Shown here piece by piece: positions 35,472-45,283 of a DNA stretch of 64,000 nt. Origin of the DNA: Bowmanella sp. JS7-9 (lineage in GTDB: Bacteria; Pseudomonadota; Gammaproteobacteria; Enterobacterales; Alteromonadaceae); NCBI RefSeq assembly GCF_004329715.1, contig NZ_JXSY01000013.1, positions 62,001 through 126,000 on the forward strand, given 5' to 3'. The notes under the pieces are model-generated. The model ran no database searches, was not told the origin of the DNA, and saw only the letters and a program-made list of their open reading frames with translations. The position numbers and the translations under genes are program-made. The number at the start of each line of letters is the position of its first letter. Position 1 is the stretch's first letter.

Positions 35472-35825
35472 ATGACAAAAATTACAATCCTGCACAATCC
35501 ACGCTGCTCGAAAAGTCGCGAAACGTTGAGCCTGCTGCAACAACAAGGCATTGAGCCAGAGGTTATTGAATACCTGAAAACCGGTCTGGACGAAGATCAA
35601 ATCCGCCATATTCAAGCCGCTTTAAATGTCTCCTCATTACGCGACTTTATGCGTCGCAAAGAAGACCGCTACAAAGAGCTTAATCTGGATAATGCGGATG
35701 TCACTGAACCGCAACTCTTGGCCGCTTTGTTAGACAACCCCGGATTACTGGAACGCCCGATTGTCATCAATGGCAGCAAAGCTGCTCTGGGCCGTCCGCC
35801 CGAGCAAGTACTCGAAATTCTTTAA
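35472..35825 (+). CDS. yfgD: arsenate-reductase-like (ArsC/Spx family) protein YfgD
   Basis: A 117-residue member of the ArsC glutaredoxin-like family, with the active-site segment HNPRCSKSRETL (C12), LKTGLDEDQI and ERPIVINGSKAALGRPPE near the end. In E. coli yfgD lies between bepA and hda, as here, and it is not part of an arsenic operon. Its true substrate is unknown. The ATG at 35472 was chosen for the standard N-terminus; a longer frame starts at 35406. Confidence 0.88.
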   Translation: MTKITILHNPRCSKSRETLSLLQQQGIEPEVIEYLKTGLDEDQIRHIQAALNVSSLRDFMRRKEDRYKELNLDNADVTEPQLLAALLDNPGLLERPIVINGSKAALGRPPEQVLEIL

Positions 35826-35895
35826 GTCATCGATTTTCCGGCTCTGCGCGTACAACACACACTGAGCCGGGTGTGTTATTTATTTCAGGAATGTT

Positions 35896-36282
35896 ATGCA
35901 ACCCAAGACAAAACGCTTTCGCGCACTGGCACTGATCGGATACTTCGGATTACTGAGCTTTGTGACCCTGTGGCAGTTGGTATTACGCGCCGAACAGCCT
36001 TACAGCTACTTTTTTATTTTTCTGGTGTTTATCCTGCCTTTGCTGCTGCCGTTACCCGGCATGGTGGCAGGAAAACCCTATACCCACGCGTGGGCCAATT
36101 TCATCGTCATGTTTTACTTTTTGCACAGTTTAACCGCGCTGTATGACCATCGCGGTGAATGGTTTTATGCTCTGGTTGAATTATTGTTTGCCAGCATGAT
36201 GTTTATCGGTTGTAGCTATTTCGCCCGCTTACGCGGTCGGGAATTAGGTTTAGGTCTGAAAAAAGCCAGCCAACAGGAGTAA
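35896..36282 (+). CDS. DUF2069 inner-membrane protein
   Basis: A 128-residue protein with four hydrophobic helices, including LALIGYFGLLSFVTLWQLVL and IFLVFILPLLLPLPGMV, and the Tyr/His-rich loop GKPYTHAWANFIVMFYF. This matches the DUF2069 family, which in many gammaproteobacteria lies close to yfgD and hda. The function is unknown. The lipoprotein gene downstream starts only 2 bp after its stop. Confidence 0.8.
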   Translation: MQPKTKRFRALALIGYFGLLSFVTLWQLVLRAEQPYSYFFIFLVFILPLLLPLPGMVAGKPYTHAWANFIVMFYFLHSLTALYDHRGEWFYALVELLFASMMFIGCSYFARLRGRELGLGLKKASQQE

Positions 36283-36284
36283 CT

Positions 36285-38192
36285 ATGTACAAGTTAACTG
36301 GGTTAGTAACAGGAAGTTTATTGCTTGCAGGATGCGGCGGCGGAGGGGGTAGTCTACAAATGCCACCTCCGACTAGCGGTAGCACCGATCCATTTACACT
36401 GTACGCACAGCAAGAAATTGTCGAGGGGCAAACCCTTGGGCTAGCAGCGGTATTTAACCGGGGACTGGAAGGGTCGGATTTTAGCTGGCAACAACTCAGT
36501 GGCCCGGTACAACTGGAGTTTCTGGCAGGCAACAGCAAAGTCGTCAGTGCCGATGTAGACGTCGCGGGTAACTATACCTTCCGCTTTTCCAGCCAAATAA
36601 ACGGCACCCTGCAATCCGCCGACATCAGCGTCAACGTGCAAGCCAGTTCATCACCTGCCGCGCAATTACGTCTCGACCACACGGCGGTGGAACAACTGCC
36701 TGCCAGCAATGCATCACGGACCGGCAAGCAAACGGTTTCTTTACGAGTCGATGGCGATCTCGCCATTAGCAATGTCAGTTGGCAACAAGTCAGCGGCCCG
36801 GCCGTAACTACCACCACCAACGGGCAATACCTGTTTTTTACTGCCCCATCGGTAAGCCGCGATACGCTGCTGGAATTTAAAGCCACGGTCACCTTTAGCT
36901 CTGGTCAAACCGCCACTGAACAGGCTTTTGTTTTGATAGACGATACGCCGATAAACAGCACAGATGGCTATTTCCCGGTTTACGCCGAGCAGGTGATGAG
37001 TAGTGATATTCATCCCTACCGCGCCGACTCACCTTATGCCGATGTGCTGGTCGATTGCGTGGTAAGCAATACGCTCAATAATACCTGCCGCTTCAGCACC
37101 CTGCCCTTGCTGGCCATGGACAGCGAAACGCCCACTGTCGATGACGTGATGAACCGCGTGGTGGTTTCTCATGACTGGATGGGCCAGCGATTCGAGGAAT
37201 ACTTGCGTAATTCTGCCGCCGGCAGTGATGTGATGCGTTTATTGCGCGCCACCACCGCAGTGGTGATTTCCTATGACGTTACTCCGGCGTTTTTCTGGTC
37301 GGCGACCGGCGCCATCTATCTCGATCCTGTCTATTTATGGCAAACCCCACAGGAGCGCGACACCTTGCTGGATGCACCAGATTATCGCGCCGCGTTTGGT
37401 GATGCACTGCAATTTGACATGTACACCACTTACACCCAAAACGATGAATTCTTCTTCAAAGGCTACAGCGCGTCCCAACGTCAATCCCGCCCTTTTGAGG
37501 AAATGGCTAAAGATATCAGTCGGTTACTGTTTCATGAACTGGCCCACGCCAACGACTATATTTCACCGGCGCGCTGGGCGTCACTGAGCACTACCAGTGA
37601 TCCCTTTTCTGCATCACGTAGCAATCGAATTAATCAAACGCTGGAGTCGTCCTATCCGCTCACCTCAGTCGAAATGCAGGCGTTAGCAGACGTACGCTTT
37701 GGCACGGGTGCGGGTCAAACACCCAACTACAGTGCTACCCAATTAAGCTACACAGCCGCTGACATCGGTGGTTTCTTTGCGCCGGACTCTGGGGTGGATT
37801 TTTATAACTACTCAGCCATCGCAGAAGACCTTGCCATGTACTTTCAGCACATGCTGATGGTCAAAACCTTTGGCGTCGACACCGTTACGGTTATCTGGGA
37901 TCAGGACACCAACATCACCGGATGGGCAGAGAAAAACCGCATCGGCAAAGATGCGTTACAAGGTAAAGCGGCATTTATTCTTGAGTCGATCATTCCCGAA
38001 CTGGACGGCTCAGCTACCGTTGCCGCATTTAGCGATAATCAGGCCATCGCAGCGGGTGAAGATTATTTATGTACCTTCGCACCGGCGGATCCACGCTGTA
38101 CAGCGTCTGGCAAAACCACGCAACCTTGGTTACCGCAAGAATTCACTCAGCGTTTGCAAGCCCACGGCACAGCGAAGCTGCCGTTACAGTGA
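36285..38192 (+). CDS. lipoprotein with two Ig/PKD-like repeats and an HELAH metallopeptidase-like motif
   Basis: A 635-residue lipoprotein (lipobox LLAGC, C17, then a glycine run). Two related beta-sandwich repeats follow at about 55-125 and 155-225, each with WQQ-SGP (FSWQQLSGPVQL and VSWQQVSGPAVT), like PKD/REJ-type modules. The second half holds LLFHELAHANDY with H417-E418-H421, a zinc-protease type HExxH motif. I do not recognise the family. It stands between DUF2069 and hda, where E. coli has no such gene. The end overlaps the hda end by 9 bp. Confidence 0.7.
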   Translation: MYKLTGLVTGSLLLAGCGGGGGSLQMPPPTSGSTDPFTLYAQQEIVEGQTLGLAAVFNRGLEGSDFSWQQLSGPVQLEFLAGNSKVVSADVDVAGNYTFRFSSQINGTLQSADISVNVQASSSPAAQLRLDHTAVEQLPASNASRTGKQTVSLRVDGDLAISNVSWQQVSGPAVTTTTNGQYLFFTAPSVSRDTLLEFKATVTFSSGQTATEQAFVLIDDTPINSTDGYFPVYAEQVMSSDIHPYRADSPYADVLVDCVVSNTLNNTCRFSTLPLLAMDSETPTVDDVMNRVVVSHDWMGQRFEEYLRNSAAGSDVMRLLRATTAVVISYDVTPAFFWSATGAIYLDPVYLWQTPQERDTLLDAPDYRAAFGDALQFDMYTTYTQNDEFFFKGYSASQRQSRPFEEMAKDISRLLFHELAHANDYISPARWASLSTTSDPFSASRSNRINQTLESSYPLTSVEMQALADVRFGTGAGQTPNYSATQLSYTAADIGGFFAPDSGVDFYNYSAIAEDLAMYFQHMLMVKTFGVDTVTVIWDQDTNITGWAEKNRIGKDALQGKAAFILESIIPELDGSATVAAFSDNQAIAAGEDYLCTFAPADPRCTASGKTTQPWLPQEFTQRLQAHGTAKLPLQ

Positions 38193-38885
38193 TAACACCT
38201 GTTTAACGAACGGGATGGTCAGCTTTTTTTGCTGCTGCAAAGAAAGCTGATCTAACCGGGCCAGTAAGTCCATCAGGCGATGGCTGTGACGGGTATAGCG
38301 GGTCAGAATAAAGTGCGCGACTTCCTGGTTCATCACCATGCCACGCAATTGCGCACGTTTGATCAGCATGGTTTGCAGTTCATCATCCTGCAAAGCACTC
38401 AGGGAAAAGGTGGTGCCCCAACTCAGGCGGCTTTGTAAATCAGCCAGCTGTAACGGCAGCGACTTTGGCCCACTGTTGGCCGTAACCACCAAATGCGCGC
38501 GCCCCACCTCAATGCAGCGATTAATCAAATCGAACAGGGCTTCCTGCCATAATTGGTGACCATCCAGACAATGCAGATTATCAATACAAATTAAATCGTA
38601 ATGTTCGAGACCGGTTAACATCGCCGGTTGCAGCTGGCCAAGCAACTGCAAATCCAGATAACCCACCTGCTGCTGCGCCGCGGATAGTTGATGGCACATG
38701 GCATATAAAAGATGGCTTTTGCCGCTACCGGCATCACCGGCAATAAACGTCAGGCAAGCGCCGGACTTTCCAGCCTGGCGAGGGGCATGCAAATGCGCCA
38801 GTAAAGCCTCATTGCCCGCCGCAATAAAGCTATCGAACGTCTGGTCATCAGGCAGGGTAACTGGCAGCGACAACTGTTCCTGCAT
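38184..38885 (-). CDS. hda: DnaA regulatory inactivator Hda
   Basis: Hda stimulates ATP hydrolysis by DnaA when bound to the sliding clamp and so limits re-initiation of replication. The 233-residue AAA+ protein has the clamp-binding motif QLSLP at residues 4-8, Walker A GDAGSGKSH near 50-57, Walker B LICIDNLHCL and a C-terminal sensor region. The ATG at 38885 overlaps the DUF2066 stop as TGATG; this start puts the clamp motif at the N-terminus, as in E. coli. Confidence 0.93.
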   Translation of the reverse strand: MQEQLSLPVTLPDDQTFDSFIAAGNEALLAHLHAPRQAGKSGACLTFIAGDAGSGKSHLLYAMCHQLSAAQQQVGYLDLQLLGQLQPAMLTGLEHYDLICIDNLHCLDGHQLWQEALFDLINRCIEVGRAHLVVTANSGPKSLPLQLADLQSRLSWGTTFSLSALQDDELQTMLIKRAQLRGMVMNQEVAHFILTRYTRHSHRLMDLLARLDQLSLQQQKKLTIPFVKQVLSL

Positions 38886-39991
38886 CAGGGCTCCCAACTA
38901 AATTCCAGTTCAGAGACCGGCATGCCGAATTCGTCCCGCGCCGTTTTGAGTTTGTCATCCAGTGCCAGAGTGCGGCGCAATTCCTGCGCAGAGCTGTATA
39001 GTCGCAGGGAAAATGTCACCACATTGCCATTCACTTCAGCGGTACGAATCTCCGCCACCGAGGTTAAGCCCGCCAGGTAACGTCTGGCATTTTCATAACC
39101 TAACAAGTCAAATACATTGGTGATCTTAAGCTGAACTGTCTGCAACTCGGTCTGATCCTGACTTAGGCTCACCGCATAGCGCTGCGCCTGTTGGGTTGCC
39201 ATCGCCGCGACAAATTGGCGAATCAACAGTTGCGGGTTGTCACCACTGATTTGCTCACGGGTCAGTTGTCCCATGGTCAAATTTTGCCATTCTAGTTGCC
39301 AGCCAGGCATGGTATCAGTACCCAGCGCATCGGCGTTTTGTTCAGCGGTTTCCATCGGCGCTTCCGGTGTCGCTTTATGCAGGCGGGCCAGCACCACCAT
39401 ATCGGGTTGGTAACGTTGACTGGCTTCCAGCACCGGCAGACTAAACCGTCCCCAAATATCGTACAAACTCACCACGGCTAAATCGGTCAAATCCATCAGC
39501 GGCAAACTGACGTCCAATCCACGTTGTGATACTTCGGTCAGCAGCACCGATTTCAGCGTTTGCGGGCTGTCTTCGTTAATAACGACACGCTCGCCTTGTT
39601 CATCTTCCACCGCCAGCCACACCAGTGTGTGTGGACGAATGGATGACCACAACGGAAAGTCCGCGGTATTAATCAAGGCATCAACTTTACTTTGATCGAA
39701 AGTGGCCAGATAAACGCGCTGCCCATCGCGCACATCGAAGCGAAAAGATAACAGCAGGTCGCTGGCTCTGCGCATCGCACTGCGCACTGCGGGGTGTTCC
39801 AGTATTTGTTCTTTACCGGTGACTTTTACCAATACCGTCGCCAGTGCTGTTTGATTGCGCTTGCTGTCATTTAAGCTGGCATCGGTTTGCGCGCTGTACA
39901 GATCCTTTACCTCAGCCGCACACAGCGGCAAGGAGACCAGCATGATAATCAGTGTCAGAGGAGTAAGGAGTGAACGCAGCACAATCTTCAT
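38885..39991 (-). CDS. DUF2066 periplasmic protein
   Basis: A 368-residue exported protein with a signal peptide (MKIVLRSLLTPLTLIIMLVS, cleavage near LCAAE). The N-terminal region VKDLYSAQTDASLNDSKRNQTAL, followed by VLVKVTGKEQILEHPAVR, is typical of the DUF2066 family, usually found beside hda and purM in Alteromonadales and Vibrio. The function is unknown. It is translationally coupled to hda. The ATG at 39991 is chosen to give the signal peptide. Confidence 0.82.
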   Translation of the reverse strand: MKIVLRSLLTPLTLIIMLVSLPLCAAEVKDLYSAQTDASLNDSKRNQTALATVLVKVTGKEQILEHPAVRSAMRRASDLLLSFRFDVRDGQRVYLATFDQSKVDALINTADFPLWSSIRPHTLVWLAVEDEQGERVVINEDSPQTLKSVLLTEVSQRGLDVSLPLMDLTDLAVVSLYDIWGRFSLPVLEASQRYQPDMVVLARLHKATPEAPMETAEQNADALGTDTMPGWQLEWQNLTMGQLTREQISGDNPQLLIRQFVAAMATQQAQRYAVSLSQDQTELQTVQLKITNVFDLLGYENARRYLAGLTSVAEIRTAEVNGNVVTFSLRLYSSAQELRRTLALDDKLKTARDEFGMPVSELEFSWEP

Positions 39992-40126
39992 AATTAGTTT
40001 TTTGTGTATTCTTATAGATTTACACGCAAATTGCACCTGTTAACTGCGTATTAAGCGTTACCTTTGGTGGCGTAAACTGCTAAAATCCGCGCAATTTTTC
40101 TCCCAGCCCATATAACGAGGTACCCT

Positions 40127-41164
40127 GTGAGCGACACTTCCCCTTCCCTGAGTTACAAAGACGCCGGTGTAGATATTGATGCGGGTAACCGTTTGGTAGA
40201 GCGTATTAAATCTGTTGCCAAACGTACTGCGCGTCCGGAAGTGCGTGGTGGTTTAGGTGGCTTTGGTGCGTTATGCGCCATTCCGGAAAAATACAAACGC
40301 CCATTATTGGTTTCGGGTACCGACGGTGTAGGTACTAAATTGCGTTTAGCCATGGATTTAAAGCGCCACGATGGCGTAGGGATTGACCTGGTTGCCATGT
40401 GCGTCAATGACCTGATTGTACAGGGTGCTGAGCCACTGTTTTTCCTTGATTATTATGCCACCGGCAAACTGGATGTAGATACCGCAGCGGCCGTAGTCGG
40501 CGGTATTGGCGAAGGGTGCGAGCAGGCTGGCTGTGCGCTGATTGGCGGCGAGACCGCTGAAATGCCGGGCATGTATCACGGTGAAGACTACGATATCGCG
40601 GGCTTCTGCGTAGGCGTAGTCGAACAGGACAATCTGATCGATGGTACCAAAGTGCAGGCGGGTGATGCGCTGATCGCGTTGGGTTCAAGCGGCCCGCATT
40701 CAAATGGTTACTCGCTGATCCGCAAGATTCTGGAAGTCAGCAACGCCGACACCAATGAAATGTATGAAGGCAAATCGCTGGCAGACTGGTTATTAACCCC
40801 TACCCGTATCTACGTGAAATCAGTATTGGCGTTGTTAGAAACCACCCCGGTACACGCTATTTCGCATATTACTGGCGGTGGCTTCTGGGAAAATATCCCG
40901 CGCGTATTACCTGACAACTGCAAAGCCGTGATCGATGGCAGCAGCTGGCAGTGGCCGGCCATTTTCAACTGGTTACAGCAACAGGGCAATGTGACTACCC
41001 ACGAAATGTACCGCACCTTCAACTGTGGTGTGGGCTTAATCATCGCATTACCTCAGCAGCACGCTGAACAGGCTGTCGCGGCACTGCAGGCATCGGGCGA
41101 AAATGCTTGGGTTATCGGACATATCGCCAGCAAAGATGGTGCAGACGCGGTAGAGATTAACTAA
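40127..41164 (+). CDS. purM: phosphoribosylformylglycinamidine cyclo-ligase (AIR synthase)
   Basis: Fifth enzyme of purine synthesis. The 345-residue protein has [12 protein letters not shown], the ATP/phosphate region [38 protein letters not shown] and the C-terminal [12 protein letters not shown]. The start is GTG at 40127 with GAGG 6 nt upstream. It is followed after 2 bp by purN, as in E. coli. Confidence 0.95.
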   Translation: MSDTSPSLSYKDAGVDIDAGNRLVERIKSVAKRTARPEVRGGLGGFGALCAIPEKYKRPLLVSGTDGVGTKLRLAMDLKRHDGVGIDLVAMCVNDLIVQGAEPLFFLDYYATGKLDVDTAAAVVGGIGEGCEQAGCALIGGETAEMPGMYHGEDYDIAGFCVGVVEQDNLIDGTKVQAGDALIALGSSGPHSNGYSLIRKILEVSNADTNEMYEGKSLADWLLTPTRIYVKSVLALLETTPVHAISHITGGGFWENIPRVLPDNCKAVIDGSSWQWPAIFNWLQQQGNVTTHEMYRTFNCGVGLIIALPQQHAEQAVAALQASGENAWVIGHIASKDGADAVEIN

Positions 41165-41166
41165 GC

Positions 41167-41805
41167 ATGAAAAATATCGTTGTTGTCATTTCCGGTAACG
41201 GCTCCAACCTGCAGGCCATTATTGACCAGTGCGCCGCCGGGAAAATTGATGGTCAGGTGCTGGCGGTTATTTCCAATAACGCCGACGCCTATGGATTAGT
41301 GCGCGCCGAACAGGCCGACATTTCCACCGTGGTGCTCGACCATAAAGCCTATTCCGATCGTGACGAATATGACCATGCACTGGCCGCTACAATTGATATC
41401 TTTCAGGCGGATTTAGTGGTGTTGGCGGGCTTTATGCGCATCTTAAGTACCGGATTTGTCGAACATTTTGCTGGACGCCTGTTGAACATTCATCCATCTT
41501 TGTTGCCTAAGTACAAAGGATTGCACACCCATCAGCGCGCCATTGACGCCAACGACGAAGAACACGGTTGTTCGGTACATTTCGTCACAGCAGAACTGGA
41601 TGGCGGGCCGGTTATTCTGCAGGCACGGGTCCCCGTGTTTGAAGAAGACACCGCCGACACGCTGGCAGAGCGCGTTCAGGAGCAGGAACGTCAAATCTAC
41701 CCATTGGTGTGCAACTGGTTTTGTACCGGACGTCTCAAAATGGAAAATGATCATGCCTATCTCGACAATCAGCTTATTGGCCCACAAGGTTACGCAGCCG
41801 ATTAA
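41167..41805 (+). CDS. purN: phosphoribosylglycinamide formyltransferase
   Basis: Transfers a formyl group from 10-formyl-tetrahydrofolate to GAR in purine synthesis. The 212-residue protein has the substrate-binding N-terminus VVVISGNGSNLQAII, the folate/catalytic region LLNIHPSLLPKYKGLHTH with the catalytic Asn-His, and VHFVTAELDGGPVI with the catalytic Asp. It forms an operon with purM. Its last 53 bp overlap the likely start of the DUF3108 gene. Confidence 0.95.
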   Translation: MKNIVVVISGNGSNLQAIIDQCAAGKIDGQVLAVISNNADAYGLVRAEQADISTVVLDHKAYSDRDEYDHALAATIDIFQADLVVLAGFMRILSTGFVEHFAGRLLNIHPSLLPKYKGLHTHQRAIDANDEEHGCSVHFVTAELDGGPVILQARVPVFEEDTADTLAERVQEQERQIYPLVCNWFCTGRLKMENDHAYLDNQLIGPQGYAAD

Positions 41806-42514
41806 AGCCCTGTGCGGACTGCTGTTATTTATCAGTCCGCTTGCTGTGGCGTTGGATTGGCATCCATACCACGCCAGCTATGATGCCCTGCGCAGTGGCC
41901 GTAAACTGGGCAGCGCACAACAAATTCTGGAATACGCAGGCGATAATCAATATCGCCTGTCCTACCACTCCGAAGCATCCTTTTTGTTTTTCTCTGATGA
42001 GCGCCGCGAATTCAGCTTGTTCAGGCTCGACTGCGAAAAGCTCATTCCGCTGGAATATCAATATCAGCGCTCCGGCACCGGTAAAGATCGTGCCACCCAT
42101 ATCCGTTTCGATGACGAATTAGGCAAACTATTTGTTAACGATAAAACCCACCCCTGGCAGGCCGAACTGGATAATCAGTTGTATCAGCTTGCCATGCGCG
42201 CCGCCCTGCAACAAGGCCAGCGGGAATTTCACTTTCCTATCGTCAATGAGCGGGGTGACTTTCGCACGCTGGATTTTAAAGCCGTTGCCGAAGAGAAATT
42301 AACCCTGCCCTACGGCCAAATCGAAGCGATTAAAGTCGCCAGAATCCGCGAAGGCAGTGATCGCGAGACCTTTTACTGGTTTGCCCCGTCCCTGAACTAT
42401 CTGCTGGTGCGCATTCAACAGTTTAAAGATGGCGATGAACAGGCCGATTTGTTGCTGCGTCGTTATCAACCTGCCCAACTGGCCGACCAAACCGCCCAAA
42501 AAAATAACCCATAA
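41753..42514 (+). CDS. DUF3108 periplasmic protein
   Basis: A 253-residue protein with a hydrophobic export signal (KALCGLLLFISPLAVALDW) followed by the DUF3108 pattern: YHASYDALRSGRKLGSAQQIL, FRLDCEKLIPLEYQYQRSG, and VARIREGSDRETFYWFAPSLNYLLVRIQQ. The family is common directly downstream of purN in Alteromonadales; its function is unknown. The start at 41753 is uncertain: it has GGAA 7 nt upstream and lies inside purN, so translation would be coupled. Confidence 0.72.
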   Translation: MPISTISLLAHKVTQPIKALCGLLLFISPLAVALDWHPYHASYDALRSGRKLGSAQQILEYAGDNQYRLSYHSEASFLFFSDERREFSLFRLDCEKLIPLEYQYQRSGTGKDRATHIRFDDELGKLFVNDKTHPWQAELDNQLYQLAMRAALQQGQREFHFPIVNERGDFRTLDFKAVAEEKLTLPYGQIEAIKVARIREGSDRETFYWFAPSLNYLLVRIQQFKDGDEQADLLLRRYQPAQLADQTAQKNNP

Positions 42515-42620
42515 TCCGGTTAAACCTGCCACGAAATCGCTACGTATCAACTAACCTGAAATTAACAATCCACTGCGCAGATCTTGATTTTTCTGCCCCG
42601 GCGTAATAGCTTAATGCAGA

Positions 42621-42637
42621 ATCTGGTCTGACCTCTT
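42621..42637. promoter_or_regulatory. FadR-type operator before fadE copy 2
   Basis: ATCTGGTCTGACCTCTT matches the E. coli FadR consensus (ANCTGGTCCGAYNTGTT, recalled from the literature) at all but two positions. It lies 4 bp upstream of the ribosome site (AAGGAG) of the second fadE gene, where bound FadR would block transcription. Confidence 0.7.
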
Positions 42638-42651
42638 ATCAAGGAGCCCTT

Positions 42652-45135
42652 ATGCAAGGCTTAATCTGGGTTTTGATTCTGATTGCCACCATCGGTGTCG
42701 TCAGTTATCAACGCTTTAAATTGCAAACTGCAACGTTCACCATTGGCGCGGTTATGGCGCTCGGCACTATCATCAGCGGTACCTTTGGTATGTTCAGCTG
42801 GTTGGTGTTTGCCGTTATCGCCCTGGCCCTGAACGTGGAATCGTTCCGTAAATCCAATCTCACCCTGCCTGTTCTGAAAATCTTTAAAAAGATCATGCCG
42901 GAAATGTCCCGCACTGAACAGGAAGCCATCGATGCCGGTACGGTATGGTGGGACGGTGATATCTTCAGTGGTAAGCCAGATTGGCACAAGCTGCACAGCT
43001 TCCCGCAGGCGCAGTTAACCCCTGAGGAACAGGCTTTCCTGGATGGCCCGTGTGATGAAGTGTGCCGCATGGTTGACGAGTGGGAAGTGAACCACAAGCT
43101 AGCCGACCTGCCACCGCATGTATGGGAATACCTGAAGGACAACAAATTCTTCGCCATGATCATCAAGAAAAAATACGGTGGTCTGGAGTTCTCTCAGTAT
43201 GCGCAATCCCGCGTACTGCAAAAGCTGTCTTCAAAAGGTGCCGTGTTATCCAGTACCGTAGGTGTACCTAACTCATTAGGCCCGGGCGAGCTGCTGCAAC
43301 ACTATGGAACCGAAGAGCAAAAAGACTACTACCTGCCTCGTTTGGCGGAAGGTCAGGAAATCCCCTGCTTTGCCTTAACCAGCCCGGAAGCTGGCTCTGA
43401 CGCCGGTGCCATCCCGGACGTTGGTATCGTCTGTAAAGGCGAGTTTAACGGCGAAGAAGTGTTGGGTATGCGCCTGACCTTTAACAAACGCTATATCACG
43501 CTGGCGCCGGTGGCGACGGTTGTCGGTCTGGCGTTTAAACTACGTGACCCGGATGGTTTATTGGGTGATCAGGAAGACATCGGTATCACCTGTGCCCTGA
43601 TTCCACGTGACACCAAAGGCCTGGATATCGGCAACCGCCACTTCCCGCTGAACGTACCATTCATGAATGGTCCGGTACGCGGCAAAGATATCTTTGTACC
43701 GCTGGATTACATTATCGGTGGCGCCAAAATGGCTGGCCAGGGCTGGCGTATGCTGGTTGAGTGTTTATCGGTAGGCCGTTGTATCACACTGCCTTCTAAC
43801 TCAGCCGGTGGCACCAAAACTGTCGCTGCTGCATCTGGCTCTTACGCCCGCATCCGTCGTCAGTTCAAACTGCCGATTGGTGCAATGGAAGGTATCGAAG
43901 AAAAACTGTCTGTGATTGGCGGTAACGCTTATCTGATGGACGCGGTCACCACCATGACCACCGCTGCACTGGGCATGGGTGAAAAGCCGTCGGTTATCTC
44001 GGCTATCTGTAAATATCACATGACGGAAAAAGCCCGTCAGGTGATGGAAGCAGCCATGGATGTCCACGGTGGTAAAGGGATCTGTTTAGGCCCGAACAAC
44101 TACCTCGGCCGTGGTTATCAGGCAATTCCAATCGGTATCACCGTAGAAGGTGCCAACATTCTGACCCGTAACATGATGATTTATGGTCAGGGCGCGATGC
44201 GTTGCCACCCGTACGTACTAAAAGAATTGTACGCGGCCAACAGCGATGATCGTGAACAGGCACTCAACGACTTTGATGCCGCGCTGTTTGGTCATATCGG
44301 TTTTGCCATCAGCAACTTCTTCCGCTCTGCGTGGTTCTCACTGACCGGTGCCCGCCTGGCATCTGCGCCATTTAGCGACAGCACTGCCAAGTACTACCGT
44401 GCGCTGGAGCGCTACTCAACCAACCTGGCATTGTTATCTGACGTTGCCATGGGCGTGTTAGGTGGTGAACTGAAGCGTCGCGAGCGTCTGTCTGCGCGTC
44501 TGGGTGACATGCTGAGCTACATCTATCTGGCCAGCTGTGCGCTGAAACGTTTCGACGACGAAGGCCGTCAGCAGGAAGATTTACCTTTGCTGCACTGGGC
44601 TGTGCAAGACTCACTGCACAAGCTGGAAGTAGCACAGCACGAACTGTTGGCTAACTTCCCGGTTAAAGCGCTGGGTTGGTTTATGCGCGCCATCGTCATG
44701 CCATTTGGCAAACAGTTTGACCGTCCATCGGACGAGCTGGATTACGCCGTAGCCAAGCTGATTCAAACGCCGGGTGCCGCGCGTAACCGCCTGATCCGTG
44801 GTCAGTACCTGACTCGTGAGCCAGAAAACGCCGTAGGTATTCAGGAGCAGACGCTGGAAGACATGATTGCCGCCGAAGCACCGTTCAAGAAAGTCTGTAA
44901 AGCATTGGGCGAGCGTCTGCCAATGACGCAGCTGGATGTGCTGGCAGATAAAGGTCTGGAACTGGGCGTGATCAGCGCCGAAGAAGCCGACCTGCTGCGT
45001 CGCACCGAAGCAGGCCGTTTACTGGCAATCAACGTGGACGACTTTGCCCCACAAGAGCTGCCAGCTCAGGGTAGCAAGCCGGTTAAACGTACCAAAAAAG
45101 CCAAAGCCAGTGATGAAGCCGAGGCCGTCGCCTAA
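42652..45135 (+). CDS. fadE: acyl-CoA dehydrogenase, FadE type (copy 2)
   Basis: A second full-length FadE (827 residues). It has two or three N-terminal membrane helices (about 1-70), [28 protein letters not shown], and the acyl-CoA dehydrogenase core with [16 protein letters not shown] and [16 protein letters not shown]. The C-terminal tail is lysine-rich ([19 protein letters not shown]) and absent from copy 1. Colinearity with copy 1 over nearly the whole length shows they are paralogues. A FadR-type site precedes it, unlike the PsrA-type sites of copy 1. It ends in a strong terminator. Confidence 0.93.
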   Translation: MQGLIWVLILIATIGVVSYQRFKLQTATFTIGAVMALGTIISGTFGMFSWLVFAVIALALNVESFRKSNLTLPVLKIFKKIMPEMSRTEQEAIDAGTVWWDGDIFSGKPDWHKLHSFPQAQLTPEEQAFLDGPCDEVCRMVDEWEVNHKLADLPPHVWEYLKDNKFFAMIIKKKYGGLEFSQYAQSRVLQKLSSKGAVLSSTVGVPNSLGPGELLQHYGTEEQKDYYLPRLAEGQEIPCFALTSPEAGSDAGAIPDVGIVCKGEFNGEEVLGMRLTFNKRYITLAPVATVVGLAFKLRDPDGLLGDQEDIGITCALIPRDTKGLDIGNRHFPLNVPFMNGPVRGKDIFVPLDYIIGGAKMAGQGWRMLVECLSVGRCITLPSNSAGGTKTVAAASGSYARIRRQFKLPIGAMEGIEEKLSVIGGNAYLMDAVTTMTTAALGMGEKPSVISAICKYHMTEKARQVMEAAMDVHGGKGICLGPNNYLGRGYQAIPIGITVEGANILTRNMMIYGQGAMRCHPYVLKELYAANSDDREQALNDFDAALFGHIGFAISNFFRSAWFSLTGARLASAPFSDSTAKYYRALERYSTNLALLSDVAMGVLGGELKRRERLSARLGDMLSYIYLASCALKRFDDEGRQQEDLPLLHWAVQDSLHKLEVAQHELLANFPVKALGWFMRAIVMPFGKQFDRPSDELDYAVAKLIQTPGAARNRLIRGQYLTREPENAVGIQEQTLEDMIAAEAPFKKVCKALGERLPMTQLDVLADKGLELGVISAEEADLLRRTEAGRLLAINVDDFAPQELPAQGSKPVKRTKKAKASDEAEAVA

Positions 45136-45155
45136 GCGACCCGTTTACTCCATTT

Positions 45156-45181
45156 AAAAGGCGCCCTGTGGCGCCTTTTTT
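45156..45181 (+). terminator. rho-independent terminator after fadE copy 2
   Basis: AAAAGGCGCC / GGCGCCTTTTTT with a CTGT loop, 21 bp beyond the stop codon. Confidence 0.9.
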
Positions 45182-45283
45182 GTTGCCGTAAACACATACT
45201 TTGTAACAGCCCGGGTGTTGCCAGCTAATGTGATTAACGTAACATCCGCTTAGGGATAGTTTTACGCTAACAAACAACGACTT

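Noticed and set aside
40024-40045. ACGCAAATTGC upstream of purM as a PurR operator
   Set aside because: Only one half fits the PurR consensus; the second half is not present at the right spacing.
41543-41752. N-terminal 70 residues of the long frame leading into the DUF3108 gene
   Set aside because: They overlap purN in another frame, have no domain character, and precede the export signal.
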